Assembly (NCBI GenBank): GCA_002786025.1 | Contig: NHNW01000042.1 | Location: 1 to 64,000 of the forward strand | Source of the DNA: Zasmidium citrigriseum | Lineage: Eukaryota > Ascomycota > Dothideomycetes > Mycosphaerellales > Mycosphaerellaceae | Reading direction: 5' to 3' | DNA: 64,000 nucleotides | In this document: in pieces, positions 55,722 to 64,000 of the stretch | Numbering within the stretch: position 1 is the first letter of the stretch | Layout of the letters: every line of letters begins with the position of its first letter | Program-made: the position numbers and the translations under genes | Notes under the pieces: generated by a model | What the model saw: the letters and a program-made list of their open reading frames with translations, nothing else | Database searches by the model: none | What the model was told of the DNA's origin: nothing

Positions 55722-57053
55722 ATGTGCAACACCCGCACCATCACTTACTCCTGTACCCACGTGGTCCCCTTCCGCCTCAGCACATGTCGCGGAACCTACA
55801 CCTATGAGACCCGCAAGCACGCCTCCGGAATTCTTCCTTCCTGCCGCAGCGGTCCTCAACTCACCTTCAAATCCTCCCAGCCCTGTGGAGCATGCACCAA
55901 GACCGCCGCAGAGAACGACCTCGAAGCTAGAATCTCCGCCTTGCGCCTTCAACACGCCCCTGAAGCCGACGACTGGACCGCCGAACCCCCGGAAGCGCTC
56001 ATAACCGCCGAAGCCGAGCTCGAAAGCGACAAATGGCGTCTCACAAAAGCCTACCCCGATGTCTCTCGTTTCCGGAAGGGCGAGCGTCCTGAGAAGGGAC
56101 CTCCTGCAACCCGAAGCGAGAGTTTACTTCGTCGAGAAGTCGTCGCGGAAGATGTGGTGTTGAAGTTGGAAGTGAACAAGACGGCGATCATCGGGACCTG
56201 GGATTATGAGTCTTGGGGCGATGATTGGAAGGATCTGGGAGCAGAGATTGCGGAGGCGGATCAGGAACTTGTTGCGGCGAACTTGCCTGCTTTTACGGAT
56301 TGTTCGTTTGAGAGCTGCGATGAGGAGGGCCCGCAGATGGAGATGCCGGAAGAAGAGGTCATCCTGGATATGGACTGTAAGTCTCCGAATCTTGAGCTGT
56401 CTATCAGCTATCTGAGTACACTTGCTGATTGTCCTCCGCTTGGAAAAGGGGGTACTGCGACTTCTGGTATACTCCAGCTGGAGGATGTTTGGAAGCCTGA
56501 GGAGACCAGCGCCGATGCTGTTATCGTTGGAGGGGAATCGGATCCATCAATCAAGGAGAAGACGACAGAACAAGGTCAAGGGTCAGAAGATGTCGAAAAC
56601 AAAGCACGTGAGAGCCACGCGCTGGCCTGCAACACACCATCGCCCGAGAGATCTGATGAAGAGAAATTGGAGCCAGTCGCGGCCAGCCATGGGACAAGAG
56701 AGATCGAAGCGCCTATCTGCAAGCCGGCAGTCCCTGAGAGATCTGGACAGAAATTGGAGACGAAAGCAGCCACAAGCATCTCCAAAGAGAACGAGAACAG
56801 CTGGGCACCTCACCGCCGACTACGAAGACAACCTAGCATGGAGAACCTTCAAAAGCATGGCGTTGGAGCGCCCGAAATCAGGAGACAACCTGTCATGGAG
56901 AACTTTAAAGAGTGCGGCGTTGTAGTGCCCGATCTAAGAAGACGACCTAGCAGGGAGAACCTTCAAGAGCAGGGCGGCGTCGGAGTGCCTGACAACATCG
57001 AACCCTTCAAGGCCCACGGACCTTTCTTCATGGAATTTGCGGTCTCGGTCTAA
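55722..57053 (+). CDS. Cys-rich N-terminus protein with C-terminal 19-residue repeats
   Basis: A single exon of 443 residues. The start is fixed by MCNTRTITYSCTHVVPFRLSTCRGTY and a later CGAC, a Cys/His pattern able to bind zinc that I associate with small conserved fungal proteins. The middle is acidic and disordered. Residues 368-425 hold three copies of a 19-20-residue repeat (RRQPSMENLQKHGVGAPEI and variants). No catalytic motif is seen. Function unknown. Confidence 0.7.
   Translation: MCNTRTITYSCTHVVPFRLSTCRGTYTYETRKHASGILPSCRSGPQLTFKSSQPCGACTKTAAENDLEARISALRLQHAPEADDWTAEPPEALITAEAELESDKWRLTKAYPDVSRFRKGERPEKGPPATRSESLLRREVVAEDVVLKLEVNKTAIIGTWDYESWGDDWKDLGAEIAEADQELVAANLPAFTDCSFESCDEEGPQMEMPEEEVILDMDCKSPNLELSISYLSTLADCPPLGKGGTATSGILQLEDVWKPEETSADAVIVGGESDPSIKEKTTEQGQGSEDVENKARESHALACNTPSPERSDEEKLEPVAASHGTREIEAPICKPAVPERSGQKLETKAATSISKENENSWAPHRRLRRQPSMENLQKHGVGAPEIRRQPVMENFKECGVVVPDLRRRPSRENLQEQGGVGVPDNIEPFKAHGPFFMEFAVSV
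56823..56996 (+). repeat. 57-bp coding tandem repeat
   Basis: Three copies begin at 56,823, 56,880 and 56,937. Each encodes RRxPxxENxxxxGVxxPx; the third has one extra Gly codon. Copies differ at many bases, so the expansion is not very recent. Confidence 0.85.
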
Positions 57054-57485
57054 GAGAAGTTGGATCTTCCAATCATTTGTACAGGACATGGGAAACGGTA
57101 TGGATCAAGGTCAAGGGACGGGCGTTATGGGAGTTGGTCAACCTGAGTTGGAGTTCTTGGGACTTTCAATTTCCTCTGGGTATCTGTCTATGCCACAGCG
57201 AGTCAAATCACTGCTTGACTAGTCATCTCGTATGGACTCTGTTTGAATCCACCTTGGTCATCTAATTCATGCTATCGTCCTTTGCAGCCAGTCTTCGCGT
57301 AAAAGCCGCTCGTGCATCATGCCTCGTCTTCCTCCTTCCATTGCAATGCCTCTTTCGAAGTATCGCTGGACCTAACCGAGTTGATTGAATCCCCCCGAAA
57401 AGAAGGCTTTGGTCTGGTCATAGATGCTCGTACCGCCGCTGATCATAGCGCTGCCGTTCCTGCCGTCGTTGTATGGTGCACCACC
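57054..57485. other. Intergenic between convergent genes
   Basis: Only short unsupported frames are present. It is the shared 3' region of the repeat protein (+) and CSN6 (-). Confidence 0.5.
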
Positions 57486-58709
57486 CTAGAATCCACCATT
57501 CTCGATCGTCAAGTCGTCGGCAAACCCACCCCTCAAGCCTCCGGGTCCGCGGAATTGGCTGCGTTCTTTGTTCTGTCGCTCTCGTTGCAGCACAGAGAAC
57601 TTCGAGCCTAGGCTCTGTACTTCGGAAACGGATCTCGTGAGGCTGGCGAGCAGAGAGGTGAGGTGGACGTCTTGGCGCTCCTTTTCTGCGGCGAGTTCGA
57701 GCTTCGAGATTTGTGTTTCGTCGGTGGCTTCTAGGGTTGCGTCGGGAGGTGCGAGGAGCGGGAGGCGAGAGAGCATGGATTGTACGCTGCGGAGGAGTTG
57801 GAAGTTGGTGTTTTCTGCTGGTGCGGCCGTCGAGGAGGCGTCGGTGAGGTAGCTCTCGGGCAGCGTCTGGAGGTATGATCGAATGAGATTCAGACGCTCG
57901 TTTAGCATCTTAATGGCGTTGACTTTGGAGTTGAGTGTCGAGATGAGCTCGTCGTCTTCCGGAGACAGGATGTTAACCGGTGCGGTGCCGTTCGCCTCTC
58001 CCTCTTCACCGTCCTTCGCCTTGCCTTTGCCCTTCGCCTTCTTGTCTTTCGCACTTGATGACTCTGCTCCAGCTGCCGAGTCCGCCTTCCGCACTGCAGT
58101 CGCATTGCCGCCTCCCGTTGCGACAAAGTTGACGCCTATCCGCTCAGCATCACCCGTCTCCACCTCGAACGCGAGCTCTCTGAATCTCACATGTACCTGA
58201 TCATTCTCCACCTCTTCAACCGACTCATACAAGCTGATGGGCAACTTCCCACCCTGCAACGTATCAACCAGCTCCGGATGAAACAGCAGCAACATCGTAT
58301 TATCACTCCCCGTCAACTCCCTCACCTGCCTCAGCACCGGCAAGTGCGCCTCCTGTGGTCCCTCAACCGGTCCAAGCGTGAATATCGCCACCAAATCTAG
58401 CGCAGGCACCTTGTGCACCTCCTTGTACATCTCCAGCCGCTCGTTGAACCACGCACCATCAAGCATGACGTCGTCCGTTTGCTCTTCTGCCAGCTTACAC
58501 TGGTACGCATGTTCAAGTGTGAAACTCCGACCGCTCTGCTCGCCGATGACTGCGCCGATGATGGGGCCTTTCTGCGAGCGCATAGTGTGTCGTGTGATGT
58601 AGTCGGAGATGGTGAGGAGGACGAGTGGGTGGAGTTGGACGTTCATTGAAGTGTCGGGCGCTTTGCCCGTGATGACGAGCGGGTTTGAGGATGTTGCTTT
58701 GCTCGCCAT
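57486..58709 (-). CDS. COP9 signalosome complex subunit 6 (CSN6)
   Basis: A single exon of 407 residues. The MPN domain begins with VQLHPLVLLTISDYITRH and QKGPIIGAVIGEQSGRSFTLEHAYQCKL. The JAMM metal-binding His-x-His residues are not present, as expected for the catalytically inert CSN6, which pairs with CSN5. The C-terminal helical part (LISTLNSKVNAIKMLNERLNLIRSYL) forms the helical bundle of the complex. A Lys/Glu/Ala-rich insert (SSSAKDKKAKGKGKAKDGEE) splits the two parts. Its role is removal of Nedd8 from cullins, which in fungi affects development and secondary metabolism. The tail is Gly/Arg-rich. Confidence 0.9.
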   Translation of the reverse strand: MASKATSSNPLVITGKAPDTSMNVQLHPLVLLTISDYITRHTMRSQKGPIIGAVIGEQSGRSFTLEHAYQCKLAEEQTDDVMLDGAWFNERLEMYKEVHKVPALDLVAIFTLGPVEGPQEAHLPVLRQVRELTGSDNTMLLLFHPELVDTLQGGKLPISLYESVEEVENDQVHVRFRELAFEVETGDAERIGVNFVATGGGNATAVRKADSAAGAESSSAKDKKAKGKGKAKDGEEGEANGTAPVNILSPEDDELISTLNSKVNAIKMLNERLNLIRSYLQTLPESYLTDASSTAAPAENTNFQLLRSVQSMLSRLPLLAPPDATLEATDETQISKLELAAEKERQDVHLTSLLASLTRSVSEVQSLGSKFSVLQRERQNKERSQFRGPGGLRGGFADDLTIENGGF

Positions 58710-59268
58710 GGTTGCGTTGTGCGTCGGTGTCGGTGGGGGTGGGTGAGGAGAGGATGTCGTTTGGAAGAAGAGGGCTGGATGGATGTTTCCGCCTGAAGTT
58801 CGAAGCTGAGCTCCAGACCCGGAAGGTACGCGAGTGCACGTGCCACCGCTTTCCCCGCATTTTCAGAAACATTCACTCACTTCTAGACGCTATCACAAGC
58901 CAAGGAAGTTTTAGGGTCGAACAGGAGGTATCACAGTGTCCGGTGTCTGGTGTATTGGTGCCATCGATATTCGGTCTACGGGGCGTTCTCGAGGGTGTTG
59001 TACCCTTTGCGACACCTCATCGTAAGAAGAACACCATTAACTTGACACAACACCGAGAACAATGCCATTCTCTAGCTGGTTTGAAGACCTCTTGGCTGTG
59101 TGAGTATATACCTGAGGCGTTGGTAGGTCTCAGTCTCTAACTAGATTCGCCAATCCCTCCGTCTGTACTTGCCACAGTCAGCCTCTCAAGTAAGTCCTCC
59201 CGCTGCCTCCAACACGCCCTTGAAACCCTGCATTGATCTCAGCTGCTGGTCAGCTACCTCCTCTCTCT
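58710..59268. other. Intergenic with candidate small upstream exons
   Basis: An ATG at 59,062 (MPFSSWFEDLLA) is followed by GTGAGT at 59,100, an acceptor at 59,177, a possible 12-bp exon (59,178-59,189) before GTAAGT, and an acceptor at 59,253. These could be 5' exons of the next gene, but frames fit only with a weaker donor (GTGTGA, 59,098). Confidence 0.35.
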
Positions 59269-59661
59269 ATGCATCGACACGCAAACCGTCAAGCCCGCGT
59301 AATTGACGCTGTTCTCTTCATCAACTTGCCCCTACCGGGCGGATCCAGGAACGGAGTGAGTGGCGACAGCTCCCCAACTCACCAGTCCACCGATCCTCGC
59401 AAGCCGTTACAGTTCCGTACTACTGCTCTTATCCCGGGTGCTATTCGAACCCAATACGCCAGCAAGCGACAGTACGTGCCAGTCATTCGCGTTGATCCAG
59501 CACCGCTTCCAAAGAAGAGGCGTCCACGAATCCAGTATGCCACCAGGTCCGAGTACATGACTACCATTCCAATAGATCCTGCGCCGAAGGGAAGGCGTCC
59601 CGGGGTGGGTCACTGGGAAGCTGACATGCGCATCTTAAATTGGCTGCTTCAGATCTCGTAG
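59269..59661 (+). CDS. Small basic protein with duplicated 27-residue unit
   Basis: The frame from ATG 59,269 encodes 130 residues, and the frame is open upstream to 59,233. It contains two copies of R-x-QYA-x-(K/R)-x-(Q/E)Y...DPAP...RRP with an 81-bp period (59,446 and 59,527), then GVGHWEADMRILNWLLQIS. The conservation of protein pattern despite base differences supports coding. Start and upstream exons are uncertain. No family recognised. Confidence 0.45.
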   Translation: MHRHANRQARVIDAVLFINLPLPGGSRNGVSGDSSPTHQSTDPRKPLQFRTTALIPGAIRTQYASKRQYVPVIRVDPAPLPKKRRPRIQYATRSEYMTTIPIDPAPKGRRPGVGHWEADMRILNWLLQIS

Positions 59662-59881
59662 GTGAGCGGAATGAGCGTCGAGACCAAGAGAGGATCAATG
59701 ACCTATAGAGAGGTCAGTTGGAGGTACCTCGCTTCACGCTGCGTGCTATGGCGATAGATTATGTGAAAGAAGATATATTCGTTTTGTTTTCCCTCGCTGG
59801 AACTTCATTCTCAGCAGCTTGCGAAGTCGTTGCGCGATTGTAAAGGCTGCTCGTGTCAGAGTTGTAAGTCTTTCAGATCCG

Positions 59882-61894
59882 TCAATCACTTCCCATCACA
59901 CTTTTTCCTTCTATGCTAACGTCGAGAATGACACTACCCTCGATCATTTTCTCCGAGTATTCGTGCCACCCGTTCCCAGAGAGCTGCAATTTCTCTGCCA
60001 GACGGACTGCTCCCCAAGTTTGACACTCTGGTCTGTTGCACCTCGTCTTGCATGCAGTGGTTGGAGCTTCATCAAATAGATGTTCACGACGCCGCGCACG
60101 TCTGGAGTTCTCTTCAAGACCCCGGGGCCGAACGTCTGCTATATAGCGCTGCGCCGGCGGATGCGTTGCGAGTGGCATGGCTGCCCATTCTACGGCTGTT
60201 TCATCGGAAGCGTCCTCATCGAACGACCGCGCTGGAGCTTGAGCTGAGCGTGTGGGAATTTTTGGAGGCAGGTCGGGGCTCACAGCTTTGGCCACTGGAG
60301 CTTGATCCGAGATGGATTTACCTCTAGGTGCTCGGGTACGGGAGCTGACTGCGTTATGATGTATGCCGCTGGTGTATATGACACTTCGTCTTGTTGGGAG
60401 AGCAGGCGGAAGTGGAGATGTTCCATTCGAGATTTCAGATGGAGGGTTTTGATACGATGCACCCGGATCCGGCGGAGGGTATTCAGTTGGTATTGGGACG
60501 TAAGAATCGATGAACCTCGTGCGGTGACGTGCCCTCTGCCAAGCCAGGGTGGCTGTCCCCGGAGCAGAAGTCTGAGGGTCAGGAACAGCACCATTCATCG
60601 TGGCCCTTGCAAGGGCCGATGCATCAGGCTCATACCGAGAGGGCTCGTCACTGTAGCCAGGTGCGATGTTAGACTTTCCACTGAAGACTCGATCAATAAT
60701 GGCGTCCATGGAAAAGGCAGTCCTTGCTCTGAACGACCGTCGTGGCTGGCGCGCTAGACATTGGTAGTCTTTGAAGGTCGCAAGACTCCAAGGCAGTTGC
60801 CTCACTCTTACCCTACTGTATGCACCAACAGTTTTGCGACTGAGAGCGATGAAGCAGGGGCGAATGTCATCATCTCCAAGCGCACTCTCTGAAACATAGA
60901 CATCCAGGTGGGACTTGGAATTCGTCGTAAAGGCGCAGCGAAGCTGGTGCAATATGACAGGCGTCTTCGTCTCCCCATGTGGTAAGACTGACTGTAGCAG
61001 TCCAGCGCGAAACTCAATTTCACGTGCATTGACTCTCACTGAAGGCGTATCCAGGTCATGGTGCGGCACCATTGTGATGACGCCGCCACAATGGGCGAAT
61101 TGCGCCGGCCTTTGGGCGAGAAGACCATGGAAGGCTGAGTCCGCGGCATATTTGTCCTGCATGCTCCAGGAGAAAATCGACTCATCTTCATTTTGTTCAA
61201 TGATTTGCAGCTGTAGTCGCTGGAACGCCTTCCATCCCTCGCCGTACAACAGCGGCATGTTTACGTCGAAAATACCAAGCAAGCAGTACGCCATGTCTTC
61301 GATCCTGGTAGTCGTACGGTTTGCCATCCAGCTCATCCGCCGAGCCACGGATATATGTCTTACATCCACTCGGTATGACAGCACTTTCTTGGGGATACCA
61401 GTGCGTGTCGAAAGAGCGGATACAATCTGAGGGTCGTTTCTCTGGCCTATAAGTTTCCAATTGGCTGTGACGAAGATCAAATCCTGTGGAGCCACAAGCT
61501 CTTGCAGTGTCCAGCCCCTGTTGAACCACTCGTCCTCAGTGAAGTCATCCGTGGGATAGTCGACAGTCTTCAAATAGACGACGCAGACAGCAGACTGCTT
61601 GTACCAGGAGAACATGGAGTTGATAGCTTCTGAAAGCTCGGCGCTGCTCTTCTTGTCGATGCAGCATGTGTCGATCCAGACCCACTGATACATGTTCGAG
61701 GCGGCCCATTCGCAGAACGACTTGATCTTTTGAAATCCAGGGCTGCCATCTTTGCTTCTTGCGAGAAATTCCTCGTATGAGACCTCATCAGTCAAAGTAC
61801 CCCACCGATGTGAGAGGATGGCGTATGGGTGCTGAGGAATCTGCTGTTCAAAAATCTCACAGAATGTCAGATCGGTGCTGTGAAGGAGTCTCAT
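59882..61894 (-). CDS. HET-domain (heterokaryon incompatibility) protein
   Basis: A single exon of 670 residues. The start MRLLHSTDLTFCEIF leads to the HET motifs in order: YAILSHRWG (24-32), WVWIDTCCIDK (71-81), SAELSEAINSMFSWYKQSAVCVVYL, WFNRGWTLQELVAP, and RIEDMAYCLLGIFDVNMPLLYGEG. After about residue 270 comes a domain specific to this subgroup, then a Pro/Arg/Ser-rich disordered part, and a short Cys-containing end (TTACKTRCNRPECQTWG). HET proteins trigger growth arrest or cell death when unlike strains fuse. Whether this allele is active cannot be told. It sits about 8.6 kb from the RIP block. Confidence 0.9.
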   Translation of the reverse strand: MRLLHSTDLTFCEIFEQQIPQHPYAILSHRWGTLTDEVSYEEFLARSKDGSPGFQKIKSFCEWAASNMYQWVWIDTCCIDKKSSAELSEAINSMFSWYKQSAVCVVYLKTVDYPTDDFTEDEWFNRGWTLQELVAPQDLIFVTANWKLIGQRNDPQIVSALSTRTGIPKKVLSYRVDVRHISVARRMSWMANRTTTRIEDMAYCLLGIFDVNMPLLYGEGWKAFQRLQLQIIEQNEDESIFSWSMQDKYAADSAFHGLLAQRPAQFAHCGGVITMVPHHDLDTPSVRVNAREIEFRAGLLQSVLPHGETKTPVILHQLRCAFTTNSKSHLDVYVSESALGDDDIRPCFIALSRKTVGAYSRVRVRQLPWSLATFKDYQCLARQPRRSFRARTAFSMDAIIDRVFSGKSNIAPGYSDEPSRYEPDASALARATMNGAVPDPQTSAPGTATLAWQRARHRTRFIDSYVPIPTEYPPPDPGASYQNPPSEISNGTSPLPPALPTRRSVIYTSGIHHNAVSSRTRAPRGKSISDQAPVAKAVSPDLPPKIPTRSAQAPARSFDEDASDETAVEWAAMPLATHPPAQRYIADVRPRGLEENSRRARRREHLFDEAPTTACKTRCNRPECQTWGAVRLAEKLQLSGNGWHEYSEKMIEGSVILDVSIEGKSVMGSD

Positions 61895-62603
61895 GTCTTC
61901 AGTGTGAACTGTCGAAAAAAATATTAGTACATCATCGAGTTTGAATCCTGTATTGAGAGTTCTCAGGATGAGATCCTGGCAATCTTCGTCGTTGACGGCC
62001 TAGACCGCCTCTCAGCCGCACTGGCTGTGCTGTGAAGCTGCATTAGCACCAAGCGGAGCAGCCATTAGTTACTTCCATTCCAGTATCGCAAGTGAGGTCT
62101 TTCCATCCTCTGACGCCGTTGCTGACTGCCCCAAGTAGCTTTCAAACAGTTATGTCCAGTGGTCTGACAGAACTTGGTGAACGACCGCCAGGCCGCCAAG
62201 AGCGTGGAACGCCATTCTGTCACCTGTTCTCCGCGGACTTATGGTAGTCGTCGCTTTTGCGTTAACAACTTCGAATCAATTTCAATATCAAGATTCCTGA
62301 ACGACAATGTAAAAAGCGAGACATGTCGAAGGAGAGAGAAAGGAGATCATCGCGTGAGGTCTGCACGGAGGTTCGGGCCGAAATGTTCCGACGATCGATG
62401 ACGGAAGGAACGATGCGATCTTCAAGCTTCAAGGGCAGCTCAGACCTCAAGCTAGGAATCTTCATCCATCCAACTCAACATCTGTTTCGAATCCAAAGGG
62501 AAGCATTGTCGACAGCCAAACGATACAGCCCTTGAACGAAGACCACCTCCAACGAAACCGATACCGAGAAAAGCATTAAGATTCAAAGCTCGAGGGAGAC
62601 ATC
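61895..62603. promoter_or_regulatory. Divergent promoter region, HET gene and Coq11-like gene
   Basis: No gene was recognised; short frames (62,174-62,401 + and others) are unsupported. Confidence 0.45.
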
Positions 62604-63557
62604 ATGTCTGGCCCAGCAGCAGCTACAGCAGTCAAGAAGAAGCTGGTTGTATGCGGAGGAAATGGGTTCCTTGGAAGCAGGATATGTAAAGCTGCGGTAG
62701 CAAGAGACTGGGATGTGGTTTCAATAAGGTGAGTGACTTTCTTCACAACACTCCTTGACAATCCCTCTTGGGACTGACATTTCTCCAGTCGATCAGGCGA
62801 ACCCAACTGGCCCTCCGTCTCCTCCCATCAAACCGCCCCTCCCTGGTCAAAATCCGTTACCTGGCGCTCAGCCAATATCCTCCACCCCGAAACCTACAAA
62901 GCCGATCTCGAAGGAGCAAACGCAGTCGTCCACTCGATGGGAATCCTGCTCGAAGCAGACTACAAAGGTGTCCTCACAGGAAAAGAGTCGCCAATCTCAG
63001 GGCTTAGAAGAGCGTTCTCTGCAACAAAGCAAGGCGGAGACACCAATCCCATGGAGCGGAAGCCAGGACAACAGATCGAGCCTGGGGAGAAAGATGGACA
63101 GTTGACGTATGAGTTGATGAACCGGGATTCGGCGATTACGTTAGCAAGAGAGGCCAATGATGCGGGTGTGAAGAGTTTTGCGTATATCTCTGCGGCTGCT
63201 GGAGCACCGATCTTACCTGCGAGGTACATCAATACGAAGCGGGAGGCTGAGAGTACCATTGCGTCGGCGTTCCCCAAGATGAGGAATCTGTTCATCCGGC
63301 CCGGCTTCTTGTTCGACTCCTCGCGGACCTTCACCATGCCAATGGCTGCCGTGACTTACGGTGGCTTCATCGCGAACTCGCTCACGGGAGGTAACTTAAC
63401 CTGGTTGATGGGTGCTGGCGGCGCGAAGCCATTGAAGGCGGACTTGGTAGCCGAAGCTGTCGTTGAAGCACTCTCTGACGACGCTGTCAAGGGGCCAGTC
63501 GAGGTCAAGGAAATCGAAGAGCTCGCTAACAGAGCATGGAGGAGAGGTATGTTGTAA
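62604..63557 (+). CDS. Coq11-like mitochondrial NAD(P)-binding protein
   Basis: Exons 62604-62728 and 62789-63557 give 297 residues, with a 60-bp intron (GTGAGT...CTCCAG) that joins VVSIS|RSGEPNWP. The atypical SDR motif VVCGGNGFLGSR (15-26) and the later ANAVVHSMGILLE, SFAYISAAAG, YINTKREAE and LFIRPGFLFD match the NDUFA9-related group that includes yeast Coq11 (YLR290C). Coq11 is a subunit of the coenzyme Q synthesis complex at the mitochondrial inner membrane; its exact role is not settled. A classical presequence is not obvious. A complex I NDUFA9-type role is less likely at this length. Confidence 0.8.
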
Positions 63558-63738
63558 TGATGAAGTCCAAGTGAGATCATATGACTCTGCTCAGTCTCAA
63601 TCCGAAAGCGTTCAAGCGGCTGTAAAATCATGTACAACAATGTCCAAAGAAAAGAAGATCTATCCATCAAACACGCTTTTTGGGTATCTCTGATCCAACA
63701 TGATAACCGAGAGTCGTCAATGCGCTTTAACGCTTGCA
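63558..63738. other. Short convergent intergenic region
   Basis: 3' region shared by the Coq11-like gene and the partial gene at the edge; nothing else is seen. Confidence 0.5.
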
Positions 63739-64000
63739 TCATTGCGTTCCGTTCAATAAGGGGCCGCTCCTCTGCTGTGATGTCGACGTGTTCCTCAGCA
63801 GCTCATCAATCTCGTCGATGCTGGCCTCTGACACCAAGTGCTCCGCTGCTGCTTCATGGTCGCCAGGATGTATCTGCATGGTCGATGGCACTGGATTTAC
63901 CTGCTCTGGAGACTTCGACACGGCCTCTTCCTCATGTATCGAGTGATAATCATCGTCGTCGCTGTTGTCGCTGTCATCCTCGATTTTGCTTTCCTCAACC
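63739..64000 (-). CDS. Acidic protein C-terminus, cut by window edge
   Basis: A minus-strand frame is open from the right edge to a stop at 63,739 (about 87 codons). It reads VEESKIEDDSDNSDDDDYHS, then EASIDEIDELLRNT and ends LLNGTQ. The acidic, Ser-rich stretch and short helix suggest a disordered tail. The start lies outside the window and the family cannot be named. Confidence 0.55.
   Translation of the reverse strand, partial: VEESKIEDDSDNSDDDDYHSIHEEEAVSKSPEQVNPVPSTMQIHPGDHEAAAEHLVSEASIDEIDELLRNTSTSQQRSGPLLNGTQ

Noticed and set aside
55345..56004. 220-codon Pro/Arg/Ser-rich frame overlapping the Cys-rich gene
   Set aside because: It does not begin with ATG, and its overlap with a better-supported frame suggests chance; dual coding has no further support.

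Overview
The window looks like nuclear DNA of a filamentous ascomycete, most likely a Dothideomycete. The reasons are: genes with one to four short (45-70 bp) GT-AG introns, a HET-domain incompatibility gene, several 2EXR/F-box-like genes, a XanA-type xanthine dioxygenase, and two long blocks with the exact signature of repeat-induced point mutation (RIP). The class-level assignment is inference. No rRNA, tRNA, CRISPR array or bacterial-type operon was seen.

Layout. 1-7,325: RIP-saturated repeat DNA in which CA/TG dinucleotides are almost absent, TA is in excess, and so nearly no ATG remains. It holds ghosts of minus-strand coding sequence, including a gag/zinc-knuckle-like piece. 7,330-41,300: gene-rich island A. 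In order: secreted PhoD-like phosphatase, XanA-type dioxygenase, two tandem related 2EXR-like genes, CCDC47 homolog, FAD-dependent amine/amino-acid oxidase, a divergent pair of related small secreted proteins, acyl-protein-thioesterase-like hydrolase, SDR, NTF2/SnoaL-like protein, Gly/His-rich protein, zinc-less MDR, a five-exon secreted orphan, Mpv17/PMP22 protein, a third 2EXR-like gene, dynactin p27, GPT2/SCT1-type glycerol-3-phosphate acyltransferase, a second MDR, a MARVEL-like membrane protein and an NAD-dependent epimerase-like protein with a GC-AG intron.

41,300-51,240: second RIP-saturated block. It contains a recognisable Tc1/mariner transposase ghost on the minus strand, a long plus-strand coding ghost of unknown family, and a tandem pair (about 1.73 kb period) of ghost genes on the minus strand. 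The pair still shows matching 52-bp introns, and several intron 3' ends share a common core (ACTACYCGTACT) and a common AATTTTAG end, as expected of introner-like elements. 51,240-64,000: gene-rich island B. It holds a large disordered protein, a Cys-rich protein with a 19-residue repeat, COP9 signalosome subunit 6, a small repeat protein, a HET-domain protein, Coq11-like mitochondrial SDR, and the C-terminus of an acidic protein cut by the window edge.

The genes do not form one pathway. They are mostly housekeeping and accessory genes between two defended repeat blocks. The most unusual content is inside the RIP blocks: reading the coding ghosts through W/Q-to-stop changes recovers structure that ordinary ORF calling cannot see, because RIP has removed start codons. 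Exon borders below were chosen by splice signals plus frame continuity and are not backed by transcripts.
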